A stretch of 52,666 bases of DNA, taken from positions 1 through 52,666 of the forward strand of contig CABMDC010000020.1 in the NCBI GenBank assembly GCA_902384795.1, given 5' to 3'. Below are positions 15,667 to 23,386 of this stretch, one piece after another (the stretch's first letter is position 1; each line of letters begins with the position of its first letter). A model generated the notes under the pieces. That model was not told where the DNA came from. It did not search any database and saw nothing but the letters and a program-made list of their open reading frames with translations. The position numbers were made by a program, and so were the translations under genes. This DNA is from Candidatus Gugararchaeum adminiculabundum (GTDB lineage: Archaea > Micrarchaeota > Micrarchaeia > Burarchaeales > Gugararchaeaceae).

Positions 15667-15882
15667 ATGGTTAAAGACTTACGGCTCTCCGCAGTAATTT
15701 GGAAAGAGGAGCATGGCTATACTGCCCTCTGCCCACAGCTTGATGTTGCAAGCCAGGGAAAAACCAAAGCTGAGGCTGGAAAAAATCTCAAGGAAGCAGT
15801 CGAGCTTTACCTGGACGAAAAGCGAAAAATAAAGCGCCTGTTCCCAGCGACCTTTACCAATTTTAGCGTACGTTTATCCTAA
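15667..15882 (+). CDS. hicB: HicB-like antitoxin
   Basis: A 71-residue protein of the HicB fold. SAVIWKEEHGYTALCPQLDVASQGKTKAEAGKNLKEAVELYL is the typical degraded RNase H-like strand-helix pattern of antitoxins that cap HicA. The C-terminal DNA-binding domain of longer HicB proteins is absent. GGGTGAACTA precedes ATG 15667, and a TATA-like CTTATTAATC lies near 15628-15637. It is followed 11 nt later by hicA. The antitoxin-first order is the less common arrangement. Confidence 0.82.
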   Translation: MVKDLRLSAVIWKEEHGYTALCPQLDVASQGKTKAEAGKNLKEAVELYLDEKRKIKRLFPATFTNFSVRLS

Positions 15883-15893
15883 TCGGTGCTTTT

Positions 15894-16121
15894 TTGGCTA
15901 AACTTCCGCGTGTTTCTCCAAAGGAAGCGGTTTCCTTCTTGTCCTCTTACGGTTTTCAGTCTGTCCGGCAGAAAGGATCCCATCTGATCATGAAAAATAA
16001 CTATGGCAGAACAGTCGTCATTCCTCTCCACCCAAAAGACCTGAACACCGGGGTCCTGCTTTCAATCCTAAGGCAGAGCGGCTTGTACCGGGAAGACCTA
16101 ATCGAATATTTCAAACAATAA
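15894..16121 (+). CDS. hicA: HicA toxin (mRNA interferase)
   Basis: A 75-residue dsRBD-fold protein of the HicA/YcfA family, which cleaves mRNA when freed from HicB. The first block LPRVSPKEAVSFLSSYGFQ and the catalytic-histidine block QKGSHLIMKN are intact, as is the final LNTGVLLSILRQSGLYREDLIEYF. The toxin therefore appears functional. The likely start is TTG 15894, with GGTGC upstream. It forms a two-gene toxin-antitoxin pair with hicB, placed between malic enzyme and an uncharacterised cluster. Confidence 0.85.
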   Translation: MAKLPRVSPKEAVSFLSSYGFQSVRQKGSHLIMKNNYGRTVVIPLHPKDLNTGVLLSILRQSGLYREDLIEYFKQ

Positions 16122-16185
16122 AAACGGCACCCTAACATTTTTAAGTTCCCGAATGCAAATAATCATCAAAGGCCGAGGGATTCCT

Positions 16186-16449
16186 ATGGAAATTGACATC
16201 GAAACAGCCAAGAAATTGATTGAAAGGGAGCAATGCGCTAAAGAGATGGAATCCCATGTAAAAAAATTCAAGGAATATTCCAGGAAATCCAAGAGCTCCG
16301 CAGGCACAAAAGCCAGGACAGACTGGTCGCAGCTCGCCCAGGGCGAGGCGAAGAAATTCCGGGCCGAATTCTCCAGGTACGGCGAGCTTTCAAAATATTT
16401 CTCAGGCCTAAAATTCGGAATCAGCAAAAAGGGGGCGCGGGGCAAATGA
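16186..16449 (+). CDS. Small hypothetical protein, paralogue of the next gene
   Basis: An 87-residue, very charged, helical protein of unknown function. I chose ATG 16186 because GAGGGATT lies just upstream; an ATG at 16153 is also in frame. Its second half (SKSSAGTKARTDWSQLAQGE, then AKKFRAEF) aligns with SKSQPGTKNRAEWIKLAVES-GKKA in the following gene, so the two are paralogues. Its stop overlaps the next start as ATGA (16446-16449). It is the first gene of a four-gene unit reaching 20611. Confidence 0.65.
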   Translation: MEIDIETAKKLIEREQCAKEMESHVKKFKEYSRKSKSSAGTKARTDWSQLAQGEAKKFRAEFSRYGELSKYFSGLKFGISKKGARGK

Positions 16450-16703
16450 AAAAAAAGCCAGGGCTTGGAAAATTAAAGCCTTCCCTCTCCCCTGGCGCGG
16501 CCTCCAAGGAAATGCTGCTTTTGGGGATAGCCGCATCCAATGCGCGCTACGACTATGCTTCATGCCTCGAAAAAGCTTCCAAGTCCCAGCCAGGCACCAA
16601 AAACCGGGCCGAATGGATAAAACTGGCAGTGGAAAGCGGAAAGAAAGCGGTTTCAAGCCTAAATAAAATGTCCGATTTGGCGGACAAGCTAACGAGGGGA
16701 TAA
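16446..16703 (+). CDS. Small hypothetical protein, paralogue of the previous gene
   Basis: An 85-residue helical protein of unknown function. A basic, Pro-rich N-terminus (MKKKPGLGKLKPSLSPG) leads into helix-forming segments with the motif SKSQPGTKNRAEWIKLA shared with the preceding gene. It may represent a single hairpin of the kind repeated in the downstream helical-repeat protein, but I cannot show this. It is coupled upstream by a 4-nt overlap, with only 4 nt to the next ATG, so co-translation of the unit is likely. Confidence 0.65.
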   Translation: MKKKPGLGKLKPSLSPGAASKEMLLLGIAASNARYDYASCLEKASKSQPGTKNRAEWIKLAVESGKKAVSSLNKMSDLADKLTRG

Positions 16704-16707
16704 GACC

Positions 16708-18708
16708 ATGTCCAAAATCAGCCAAACCTCAGATCAAGCAGATATGATATTAAAAACAAGCCCAAGAACTCTCCACATTCTGGGATGGCAGGACTGGAAA
16801 GCATTCATAAAAAACAGGGATTTTGACATCTCCTTCGCCGGTTTGGTCCAGCTTGCAAAAAACCACCCCGACTGGGCGGTCATAAATCTTTCAGAGCATC
16901 TGGAAAGGGCAAACAATGCCAAGACCCAGCAGGAAAGAAAGCGCGAACTTTCCTATGTGAAGCACTTCATAGAATCCATGTCAGCCGAACTCAATAATCC
17001 GGATTTTCTCCAGAATTTCACCCCCGGCGAGATAAAGCAGGTGCAGGGCATATGGGCGGCATTCGCCCCGGATGTGAAGGGGGTGAAGATCACAAAGGAA
17101 AATGCGCCTGATTTTTTAAATACTGCCAAAAAATCCAATTTTGGAATAGAAAAACAGTTCAAGGAGCTCTTTGCCGGCCAAAGTGAAGCAGCCATGGAAA
17201 GGGAAGCATACGAATACGGGTTCTTGGACATGCTGAAAACCTCCGTTGAGCTGGGTATTTTCGACCTGGATTTTAAGGGAGATTTCCGAGATCTGACAAA
17301 AATCCTTTTCCATGGCAAGGAATCACAGACCTATTCCTATGGATATATGGTGGGAACAGACCTGCACGTCTACAAATTCGTGTGCGATAATCCGCAATTC
17401 ATAAAAACCGGCACAGGCGAAGGCAACATCATTTTGATGGACGATGCGGGGAACACGCTCATGATGAAATGCTCCGAAGCAAGGAAAATCGGCCTGCTGG
17501 CTTCAATCTCCTCAGGAAAAACCAATGGCAAGCCCATGTACCTGCCTTCTCCAGGAGGCGTAACCCAAGCCACCATGCCGTCTCACTACCAAATCTACTC
17601 AAAGACAAAGGCAGAGAAGTTTCAGAAACTAGATCGCCTAATAACTATCCAGACCAGAATATCTGATTTCTGGCGCTTTTTCGAGTCAGAACGGACAGGA
17701 AGGAAATTCGACGACATCGAGGCGCCAAAGGAGTACAGTTCAATCAAAACCTGGCTCGGATCAAAATCCGGCGCCCTGTTCTCAGGATTGAAAACACCCC
17801 TGCCAGGCAATGCCACTTCCGAGCTGATGTCCCCTGACCTGCTTGACAGCCGTAAGCGCGATTATGGGAGCAACTATGTCGGAATCAGCTTGGAAGGCGC
17901 CAGGGCAATGAACCAGCAAGTCGCAGAGGACGCCGCCTATGCCTGGGGCAACAGCGCAGAGATATTCGGCACAAAGTCAGTTCCGGATTATTTCAAGGGT
18001 TTCCCGGACCTTAGCTGGTGGAAAAAATTCGGGGTGAGCACAAAAGATTTCGTGGTCGAGCTCGTCCCTTTTACCACTTCCATTGGAATGCTGATTAATG
18101 AGAAATATACGAGCGTGATAAGTTATGCTTACGGCGAGGCCGCTTCTGGCTACAGCGCAAAAGAAGACCGAAACCAGACCATTGCGGCGGCTGCCTATGC
18201 GGGCTTGGATTTCGTCGTATTCTTTGGCGGGCCAGTGGCAAAAGGCATAATGAAACCAGGGGAAAAGGCTCTGGTCATGGCAAGCCGCGAATTAGTCGAT
18301 ACTTCCCTGGAAGGCTTGATGCGCAGCGGAAGGCAGTTTGATCTAAATGCGATCTCAGCGCTGTTGAAAAGTTCAGGGAAGGAGTTTACCATTGACGAGA
18401 TAAGCAAGATGTCAGAGAGGCAAATACTTCAGGAGATAGGCCCAAAGACATTCGGCAAATTCCTCGCCCCCGTCTTCCTGCAATCCGGTGATGATTTGTC
18501 GCAATTGAGCTTGCGCAGGCAGATAGCACATTCGGAATTTTTGATGCGCGACGCGGAACGCCAGTTCGGCTTCAAGCTTACCCCGCTGGACCAGTTCAGG
18601 ATGCTGAAGGCAATGCGCGGGTCAAGAATCATCCGCGTTGAGTTCATCCCGAACGAAGTTGGGAGCGAAGCCGCGGATATTCCGGCCAAGGCAGTTCGAT
18701 ACCGTTAA
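16708..18708 (+). CDS. Large protein of unknown function (666 residues)
   Basis: I do not recognise this protein. It has no signal peptide. Residues ~1-160 are helical. Residues ~200-330 contain beta-rich segments around FDLDFKGDFRDLTKILFHGK and EGNIILMDDAGNTLMM. A moderately hydrophobic stretch at ~505-520 (AAAYAGLDFVVFFGGPVAKG) might contact membrane. The C-terminal ~140 residues are helical (RRQIAHSEFLMRDAERQFGFKLTPLDQFRMLKAM). It sits in an operon behind two small paralogues. Its last 71 nt overlap the open frame of the next gene, raising the possibility of one interrupted reading frame. Confidence 0.65.
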   Translation: MSKISQTSDQADMILKTSPRTLHILGWQDWKAFIKNRDFDISFAGLVQLAKNHPDWAVINLSEHLERANNAKTQQERKRELSYVKHFIESMSAELNNPDFLQNFTPGEIKQVQGIWAAFAPDVKGVKITKENAPDFLNTAKKSNFGIEKQFKELFAGQSEAAMEREAYEYGFLDMLKTSVELGIFDLDFKGDFRDLTKILFHGKESQTYSYGYMVGTDLHVYKFVCDNPQFIKTGTGEGNIILMDDAGNTLMMKCSEARKIGLLASISSGKTNGKPMYLPSPGGVTQATMPSHYQIYSKTKAEKFQKLDRLITIQTRISDFWRFFESERTGRKFDDIEAPKEYSSIKTWLGSKSGALFSGLKTPLPGNATSELMSPDLLDSRKRDYGSNYVGISLEGARAMNQQVAEDAAYAWGNSAEIFGTKSVPDYFKGFPDLSWWKKFGVSTKDFVVELVPFTTSIGMLINEKYTSVISYAYGEAASGYSAKEDRNQTIAAAAYAGLDFVVFFGGPVAKGIMKPGEKALVMASRELVDTSLEGLMRSGRQFDLNAISALLKSSGKEFTIDEISKMSERQILQEIGPKTFGKFLAPVFLQSGDDLSQLSLRRQIAHSEFLMRDAERQFGFKLTPLDQFRMLKAMRGSRIIRVEFIPNEVGSEAADIPAKAVRYR

Positions 18709-18751
18709 ATATCGAAATTTGCAGAATTTTAACAGAGCATGGGATTCGGAG

Positions 18752-20611
18752 ATGAAGCGAATGGGTGTAACAGAACTTGCTGTAAGAAAAGGAGAAGGCC
18801 TTTTGCCCGAATTATTGGAATTCGGCATCAAGGCGTCTGTAGATCGCGGCACAGGAAGATTCATCATTTCCGAAGGGGCGAACAAGCTGCTAAAGCTTCC
18901 TGCAGCAGAGGCGCAGCGCTTGGTAGCCGCCAATGCTTTAACTGCAGGAGAAATCGACATTCTTTTTCCAAAGGACGTAGCCCAAAAGCTGAAGCCATTC
19001 GCCAGCCCGCCAGGGGCAGGGACTGATCTTGCAGGTTTCAACAAAATAACGGAAGAGTTCGGCGGAGAAGAAGAATCAAGTCGGGACAAATTAGAGCGAT
19101 TAGGGCCTGAATTAGAAAGCAAATATGGCATAAAAGAAAACAAGGAAGGAGTATTTATGCTTGTAGACCTGCACGATGGCCAGGGCAAGGAGTACATCAC
19201 GTTGCATGGCAGAGCCGCGTACATCCTGAATGGTTTTGATTTTAAGGGAATAACCCCGCAAGAGTTGGCAGAGATACATGAATACATGCGTTTGGCTGTG
19301 GACACTGGAGTCTCGCAAAGCCGCAATCGTGGGAAGCTTATTGATGGCGTGCTTGAAATAGTTGATTCAAGCGCCCCGGCAGTCGCGGCCAAATTATACC
19401 GGCAGCAGGGGGAAATCGAGAAAGCGCTGCCTTTCGAAGAAAAGGCCAAAAAGAAGCGTTTAGCGCAGGTCGCGACCAAGAAGGAGGACATCATTAATTT
19501 GGCGAATACCAAATCCCGTGAAGCATCCGGCCTGGAACGGAAAGCGGACGAATATGCGTTTCCAATCAAAACCTCAGTGAAAGAATTCTCGAAAGCCAGG
19601 GAAAATTATGCAGAGGCGCATAAGAAATACACCGAAGCCGCCAACCTTATGGAACAAGCAGGAGATAAAGCCGGGGCAAGAAGCTACAGGAAATCCGCAG
19701 ACCAGACCTCCCCCGAAGCCCTTAACAAAAAATTGATTGCGCGGGCAGATAATTTGGAAGAATTAGGGGACCGCGGATCTAAGGAAGGAGGTAGTGGACG
19801 ACATAAAGATGCAGGAAAAAACTACGACGAAGCGTATGAATTTGCGCGCGAAGCGGGAGCGCATGACCGGGCCATCACACTGCTGAAAAAGGCTGCAGAA
19901 GCCTATGTCGGCGCAGGCGAATTAGACCTAGCTTGTAACAGATTCATCTCCCTGGCGATTGAAGCTGAAACAGCAGGGGATAGTGCCAAAGCAGCAAAAC
20001 TTTATAGCAGAGCAGCGGATCTATACACATCGAGTTATTCCCGATTCGTAGAGGACACGACTTTAGCGCCCCCAGGGCTCCATAAGCTGTGGGAAGAATA
20101 TTACTCCTATGGCAGTAACCTCCGTAGAAGGAACAGAGCCGGGGCTCCAGTGGCAGAGTTAGTCGGGTATCAGAAAGACATGCAGGGAATACAAAAAGAC
20201 ATTGAAAAACTCAAGGCTAATTACCCGGAATTTTACAAGGTTCCCATAGAGGAGAGAACCCAACGGCTTGCATATCTTGCCCGAGCGCTTGAGGCGTACA
20301 GCAATGCTGCTGAGCAGTACACTGCTGCAAAACAGATGGACAGTGCACGGTATGCTGCAAAAAAGGCAGCCGAAATCTGCGATTTAATTAATTTGACAAT
20401 ACCCACTGGCGGCATAAGCGACGGCGACGCCAAATCCATAGCGGCTAAGTTCAAATTCTTATATAAAAGAGAAGGTATACCGGTAGGAGATTGGCTGCCC
20501 CTTCACACACGCTTGGAAAACGTTCCCCAAGGGCAAAAACCTTCCCTTTCACTGCTCCAGATCATTTCTGATTATTCCCAGAAAATGAGGGAAATAGCAA
20601 CGCCGCCCTGA
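18752..20611 (+). CDS. Helical-repeat (TPR-like) protein of unknown function
   Basis: The protein is 619 residues from ATG 18752; the frame is open back to TTG 18638. ATG 18761, with GGAGATGA upstream, is another candidate start. Residues ~250-460 (counted from ATG 18752) are helical hairpins of TPR character: FSKARENYAEAHKKYTEAAN, DKAGARSYRKSA, HKDAGKNYDEAYEFAREAG, RAITLLKKAAEAYVGAGE and AKAAKLYSRAADLY. Near the C-terminus comes LARALEAYSNAAEQYTAAKQ. Such repeats usually mediate protein assembly. It is last in the 16186-20611 unit. The codons between 18709 and 18752 also read as plausible protein, so a frameshift joining it to the previous gene cannot be excluded. Confidence 0.65.
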   Translation: MKRMGVTELAVRKGEGLLPELLEFGIKASVDRGTGRFIISEGANKLLKLPAAEAQRLVAANALTAGEIDILFPKDVAQKLKPFASPPGAGTDLAGFNKITEEFGGEEESSRDKLERLGPELESKYGIKENKEGVFMLVDLHDGQGKEYITLHGRAAYILNGFDFKGITPQELAEIHEYMRLAVDTGVSQSRNRGKLIDGVLEIVDSSAPAVAAKLYRQQGEIEKALPFEEKAKKKRLAQVATKKEDIINLANTKSREASGLERKADEYAFPIKTSVKEFSKARENYAEAHKKYTEAANLMEQAGDKAGARSYRKSADQTSPEALNKKLIARADNLEELGDRGSKEGGSGRHKDAGKNYDEAYEFAREAGAHDRAITLLKKAAEAYVGAGELDLACNRFISLAIEAETAGDSAKAAKLYSRAADLYTSSYSRFVEDTTLAPPGLHKLWEEYYSYGSNLRRRNRAGAPVAELVGYQKDMQGIQKDIEKLKANYPEFYKVPIEERTQRLAYLARALEAYSNAAEQYTAAKQMDSARYAAKKAAEICDLINLTIPTGGISDGDAKSIAAKFKFLYKREGIPVGDWLPLHTRLENVPQGQKPSLSLLQIISDYSQKMREIATPP

Positions 20612-20663
20612 TCAAAGGCTTCCTGCTCAGCCGAAAATCTCCTTGCTTTTGTCAGTTTTCATT

Positions 20664-21233
20664 TCATTCCCTGACAAAACCAATGCGCTTGTTCTCAGCC
20701 GTTTTCTTGATGAAATATTCAAGGCTTTTTCGCAGCTGCTCCCTGCTCCACTCCCCGCGGTCCTTGATATAAGCAATACGAATTCGTTTGTAGCTTTCAG
20801 GAAGCTTTTGGAAATTCGCCCATGCTTTTTCATTTTTCTTAATTGCCGCAAGAATGTATTTCGGCATATGAAATTTCTCATGGTCGTCGTCCACCTTAAA
20901 TACATGGGCAACAGCAGCCAAGCCAGCTTTAGTCATTTTCTTTTTGGCAATCAGCTTCAGTATTCTCTCCTTGTTCAGCTGTGAAAGCTGGCTGGTGTTC
21001 CTTCTTGGCGTGAATCTCTGGGCGAATCTTTCATCATCCATTGATTTGGCAATGCTGTCAATCCAGCCAAAGCACAGCGCCCCGTCCACCGCATCATTGT
21101 ACGAAATTCTCGGTTTCCCCGACGACTTCTTATAATAGATGAGCCAGACCTCTTTTTCCCTGGCATGATTTTTCAAAAGCCAGGCTCGCCATGCCTTGTA
21201 ATTAGTCACATAAAGGGTTTTTCCGAGTTTCAT
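20664..21233 (-). CDS. YdeI/OmpD-associated family protein
   Basis: The protein has 189 residues. The N-terminal block is LYVTNYKAWRAWLLKNHAREKEVWLIYYKKSSGKP, followed by ISYNDAVDGALCFGWIDSIAKSMDD and then RFTPRRNTSQLSQLNKER. These define the YdeI-like family, whose biochemical function is not established. It is common in bacteria and often horizontally spread. The C-terminal part (RGEWSREQLRKSLEYFIKKTAENKRIG) is the usual helical tail. It is third in a leftward set behind the nitroreductase and DUF192 genes and converges on the helical-repeat gene. Confidence 0.82.
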   Translation of the reverse strand: MKLGKTLYVTNYKAWRAWLLKNHAREKEVWLIYYKKSSGKPRISYNDAVDGALCFGWIDSIAKSMDDERFAQRFTPRRNTSQLSQLNKERILKLIAKKKMTKAGLAAVAHVFKVDDDHEKFHMPKYILAAIKKNEKAWANFQKLPESYKRIRIAYIKDRGEWSREQLRKSLEYFIKKTAENKRIGFVRE

Positions 21234-21264
21234 AAATTCACGTTTTCCAGTTTCAGCAAGTCAA

Positions 21265-21690
21265 TCAGCTTCCGAATATCTCCCTGCTCTTGTTTGCATT
21301 CACTTCCAGCACATAGCGGTAGGGCTTGCCCGGATAATATATCTGGCACGGGTCCATTTCACACACAGGCAAATTCTGGTAAATTTTCACGGGCCTATAG
21401 TTCTCATCCAGAAACGCAATGTCAATTCTCATTCTCATTCCCCTCATCCAATAACCATCCTGCACATCCTGGTTGTAAACAAAAAGCATTCCGCAATTAT
21501 CGCACAATTCCGTTCTTCCCATGAGCCCCTGTTCCAGCATTGTCGGCTTATCCGCAATTTCCACCAGGATTTTCGTGCCATTAAAATCGCGCAGCTCCTT
21601 TCCCCCGCTCATCTCACTCTGTGAATTAGTTGAAGCACAGCCAAAGATGAAAATCAATGCTAGAAAAATAGCAACAGCAGCAGCTTTCAT
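21265..21690 (-). CDS. DUF192 lipoprotein
   Basis: A 141-residue exported protein of the DUF192 family. Residues 1-18 are a signal sequence ending in a lipobox-like IFGCAS, so Cys18 may be lipidated. The core has the family motifs EIADKPTMLEQGLMGRTEL, GMLFVY, YWMRGMRMRIDIAFLDEN and YVLEVNAN. The function of the family is unknown. ATG 21690 lies one base after the nitroreductase stop codon (21692), so the two are co-translated. Confidence 0.87.
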   Translation of the reverse strand: MKAAAVAIFLALIFIFGCASTNSQSEMSGGKELRDFNGTKILVEIADKPTMLEQGLMGRTELCDNCGMLFVYNQDVQDGYWMRGMRMRIDIAFLDENYRPVKIYQNLPVCEMDPCQIYYPGKPYRYVLEVNANKSREIFGS

Positions 21691-21691
21691 C

Positions 21692-22210
21692 CTAAACCTC
21701 TCTCACAAGCTCGTGCAATTCCTTTCTCTCTTTTTCCTCCGGATTTTGATTCGCATAGCCCAGCGGAATCACCGCAACAATCATCTCCCATTCCTTTGCC
21801 TTGATTATTTTAGCCACCTGCGCCGGGTCAAACGCGCCAATCCAGCAGGTCGCGAGCCCCAAGTCCGTTGCAGCCAGCTGCGCATAGGCGGTCGCAATGG
21901 TGGCATCCTGAACGCAGTAGAACTCCTCTCCCCTTCTCCCGTATTTCTTCCCGCCCTGCCTTTTATCCGCAACGAAAACAAGCACAATGGGCGCCTGAGC
22001 CACCTGGTCCTGTTCATGGCAGGCAATCGCAAGTTCCTCCCTTTTCGCTTTCTCCCTAACGACATAAATCAAATAGGATTGCAAATTGCCGGCAGAAGGC
22101 GCCAGGTTCACGGTTTCCAGGAGTTTCTGCAGCTTCTTCTCCTCAACCTCTTTCTTTGGATCAAATTCCCTGCATGCGAACCTTCCTTCAACTACCTCGG
22201 AAAACTCCAT
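21692..22210 (-). CDS. Nitroreductase-family FMN oxidoreductase
   Basis: A 172-residue flavin-dependent NAD(P)H oxidoreductase of the nitroreductase fold; its physiological substrate is unknown. Visible motifs are the N-terminal RFACREFDPKKEVEEKKLQKLLE, the FMN-binding NLAPSAGNLQSYLIYVV, the central DATIATAYAQLAATDLGLATCWIGAF, and the C-terminal AVIPLGYANQNPEEKERK. It is the first gene of a leftward set and is divergent from panD. Confidence 0.9.
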   Translation of the reverse strand: MEFSEVVEGRFACREFDPKKEVEEKKLQKLLETVNLAPSAGNLQSYLIYVVREKAKREELAIACHEQDQVAQAPIVLVFVADKRQGGKKYGRRGEEFYCVQDATIATAYAQLAATDLGLATCWIGAFDPAQVAKIIKAKEWEMIVAVIPLGYANQNPEEKERKELHELVREV

Positions 22211-22272
22211 AACGACCCCCCGTTTTTCTGTTAGGGCGTTTCCCTTTATTAGTCTTGCCAGCGTATCCTTCC

Positions 22273-22635
22273 ATGCTGATGAATATGCTGCGCTCGCTCC
22301 TCAAATCCAAAATCCACCGCGCCACAGTCACCGGTGGGGACGTGAATTACATCGGGAGCATCACCATTGACAAAAAGCTCATGGACCTGGTCGACCTCTG
22401 GTCCGGGGAAGAGGTGCTGGTTGTGGACAACACCAATGGCGAACGATTAGTCACCTACGCCATTGAGGGCGAGGAAAATTCAGGGGTAATTTTCATGAAC
22501 GGAGCGGCAGCGCACAAAATAAAGAAAGGCGACAGCATCACCATCATCGCGTTCGCCCAGAGTGAAACAAGAATCAAGTCAAAAGTGATCCTGGTGGGCA
22601 AGGACAACAAGTTCGTGAATTTCCTGGGAGAATGA
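22273..22635 (+). CDS. panD: Aspartate 1-decarboxylase (PanD, pyruvoyl type)
   Basis: Makes beta-alanine from aspartate for pantothenate and CoA. The self-cleavage site is visible in VNYIGSITID: cleavage between Gly and Ser would yield the pyruvoyl group. The block MLRSLLKSKIHRATVTGGD matches bacterial PanD, as do EEVLVVDNTNGERLVTYAIEGEENSGVIFMNGAAAHKIKKGD and VILVGKDNKFV. Met starts at 22273, 22279 and 22285 are all possible. Most archaea use an unrelated PLP-dependent decarboxylase for this step, so this is probably a transferred gene. It is followed by sfsA after 4 nt. Confidence 0.92.
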   Translation: MLMNMLRSLLKSKIHRATVTGGDVNYIGSITIDKKLMDLVDLWSGEEVLVVDNTNGERLVTYAIEGEENSGVIFMNGAAAHKIKKGDSITIIAFAQSETRIKSKVILVGKDNKFVNFLGE

Positions 22636-22639
22636 TTTC

Positions 22640-23383
22640 GTGGCAGCCTCTTTTTACAAATTCAAGCGCCCCCTAACCGAAGGGCTGGTAAAATCCCGGC
22701 CAAACCGCTTCATCATGCTGGTTGAAATCCAAGGGAAGCTGGTGAAATGCCACTGCCCTTCCACCGGGCAAATTGGCAGCATAACTTTCCAAAACATCCC
22801 CTGCCTGCTTTCCAAGAGCGGCAACCCCGAACGAAAAACCGCCTATACCGTTGAGGCAATTTCTCTCGATTCCCCAAAAAAGAAAAGCAAAAGCTGGATA
22901 GGCATAAACCAGACGGATGCGAACCGCTACATGGAATTTTTCATCAAAAGCGGCCAGCTCCCACGCATGGTTGGCAAGGTGGAAAAATTCCAGCGCGAAG
23001 TGAAGCTTGGAAAATCGCGCATCGATTTCCTGGTGAATGGCAGGGATTTCATTGAAGCCAAAACCCTGGTAATGACAATTCCCTGCGAAGGACATCCCAA
23101 TTACAAAAAGCGCACTTCAAAATTCCTGAGCTTTGGCCGCCTAATCAAGCACTACAAAGAAATTGCCAACAGCATAGGCAATGGCTCGCGCGCCATCTTT
23201 CTTCTATGTTTTCTTTACAATTCGGTTTCATTCGTCCCTCCGCAGACTGACAATCACACAATCAAAATCAAGCGCGCGGCACGGAAAGCGATTGCCAAGG
23301 GAGTGGAAAACTGGCAGTTGAATCTGAAAGTGAGCAAAGAAGGAGTAAAATTGCTCGATTACTTTAGGCTAAATCTATTCTAG
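22640..23383 (+). CDS. sfsA: SfsA-family nuclease-like protein
   Basis: The 247-residue SfsA family combines an OB-fold with a PD-(D/E)xK-type nuclease core; its biological role is unsettled. Residues ~27-60 show the N-terminal RFIMLVEIQGKLVKCHCPSTGQ block. The putative nuclease motif is SRIDFLVNGRDFIEAKTLVM, with the D...ExK spacing. The C-terminal part RAIFLLCFLYNSVSFVPPQ and the following lysine-rich helix are typical. GTG 22640 follows panD closely (RBS GGGAGAATGAT overlapping the panD end). It converges on the HTH-array gene with 3 nt between stops. Confidence 0.88.
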   Translation: MAASFYKFKRPLTEGLVKSRPNRFIMLVEIQGKLVKCHCPSTGQIGSITFQNIPCLLSKSGNPERKTAYTVEAISLDSPKKKSKSWIGINQTDANRYMEFFIKSGQLPRMVGKVEKFQREVKLGKSRIDFLVNGRDFIEAKTLVMTIPCEGHPNYKKRTSKFLSFGRLIKHYKEIANSIGNGSRAIFLLCFLYNSVSFVPPQTDNHTIKIKRAARKAIAKGVENWQLNLKVSKEGVKLLDYFRLNLF

Positions 23384-23386
23384 GTT

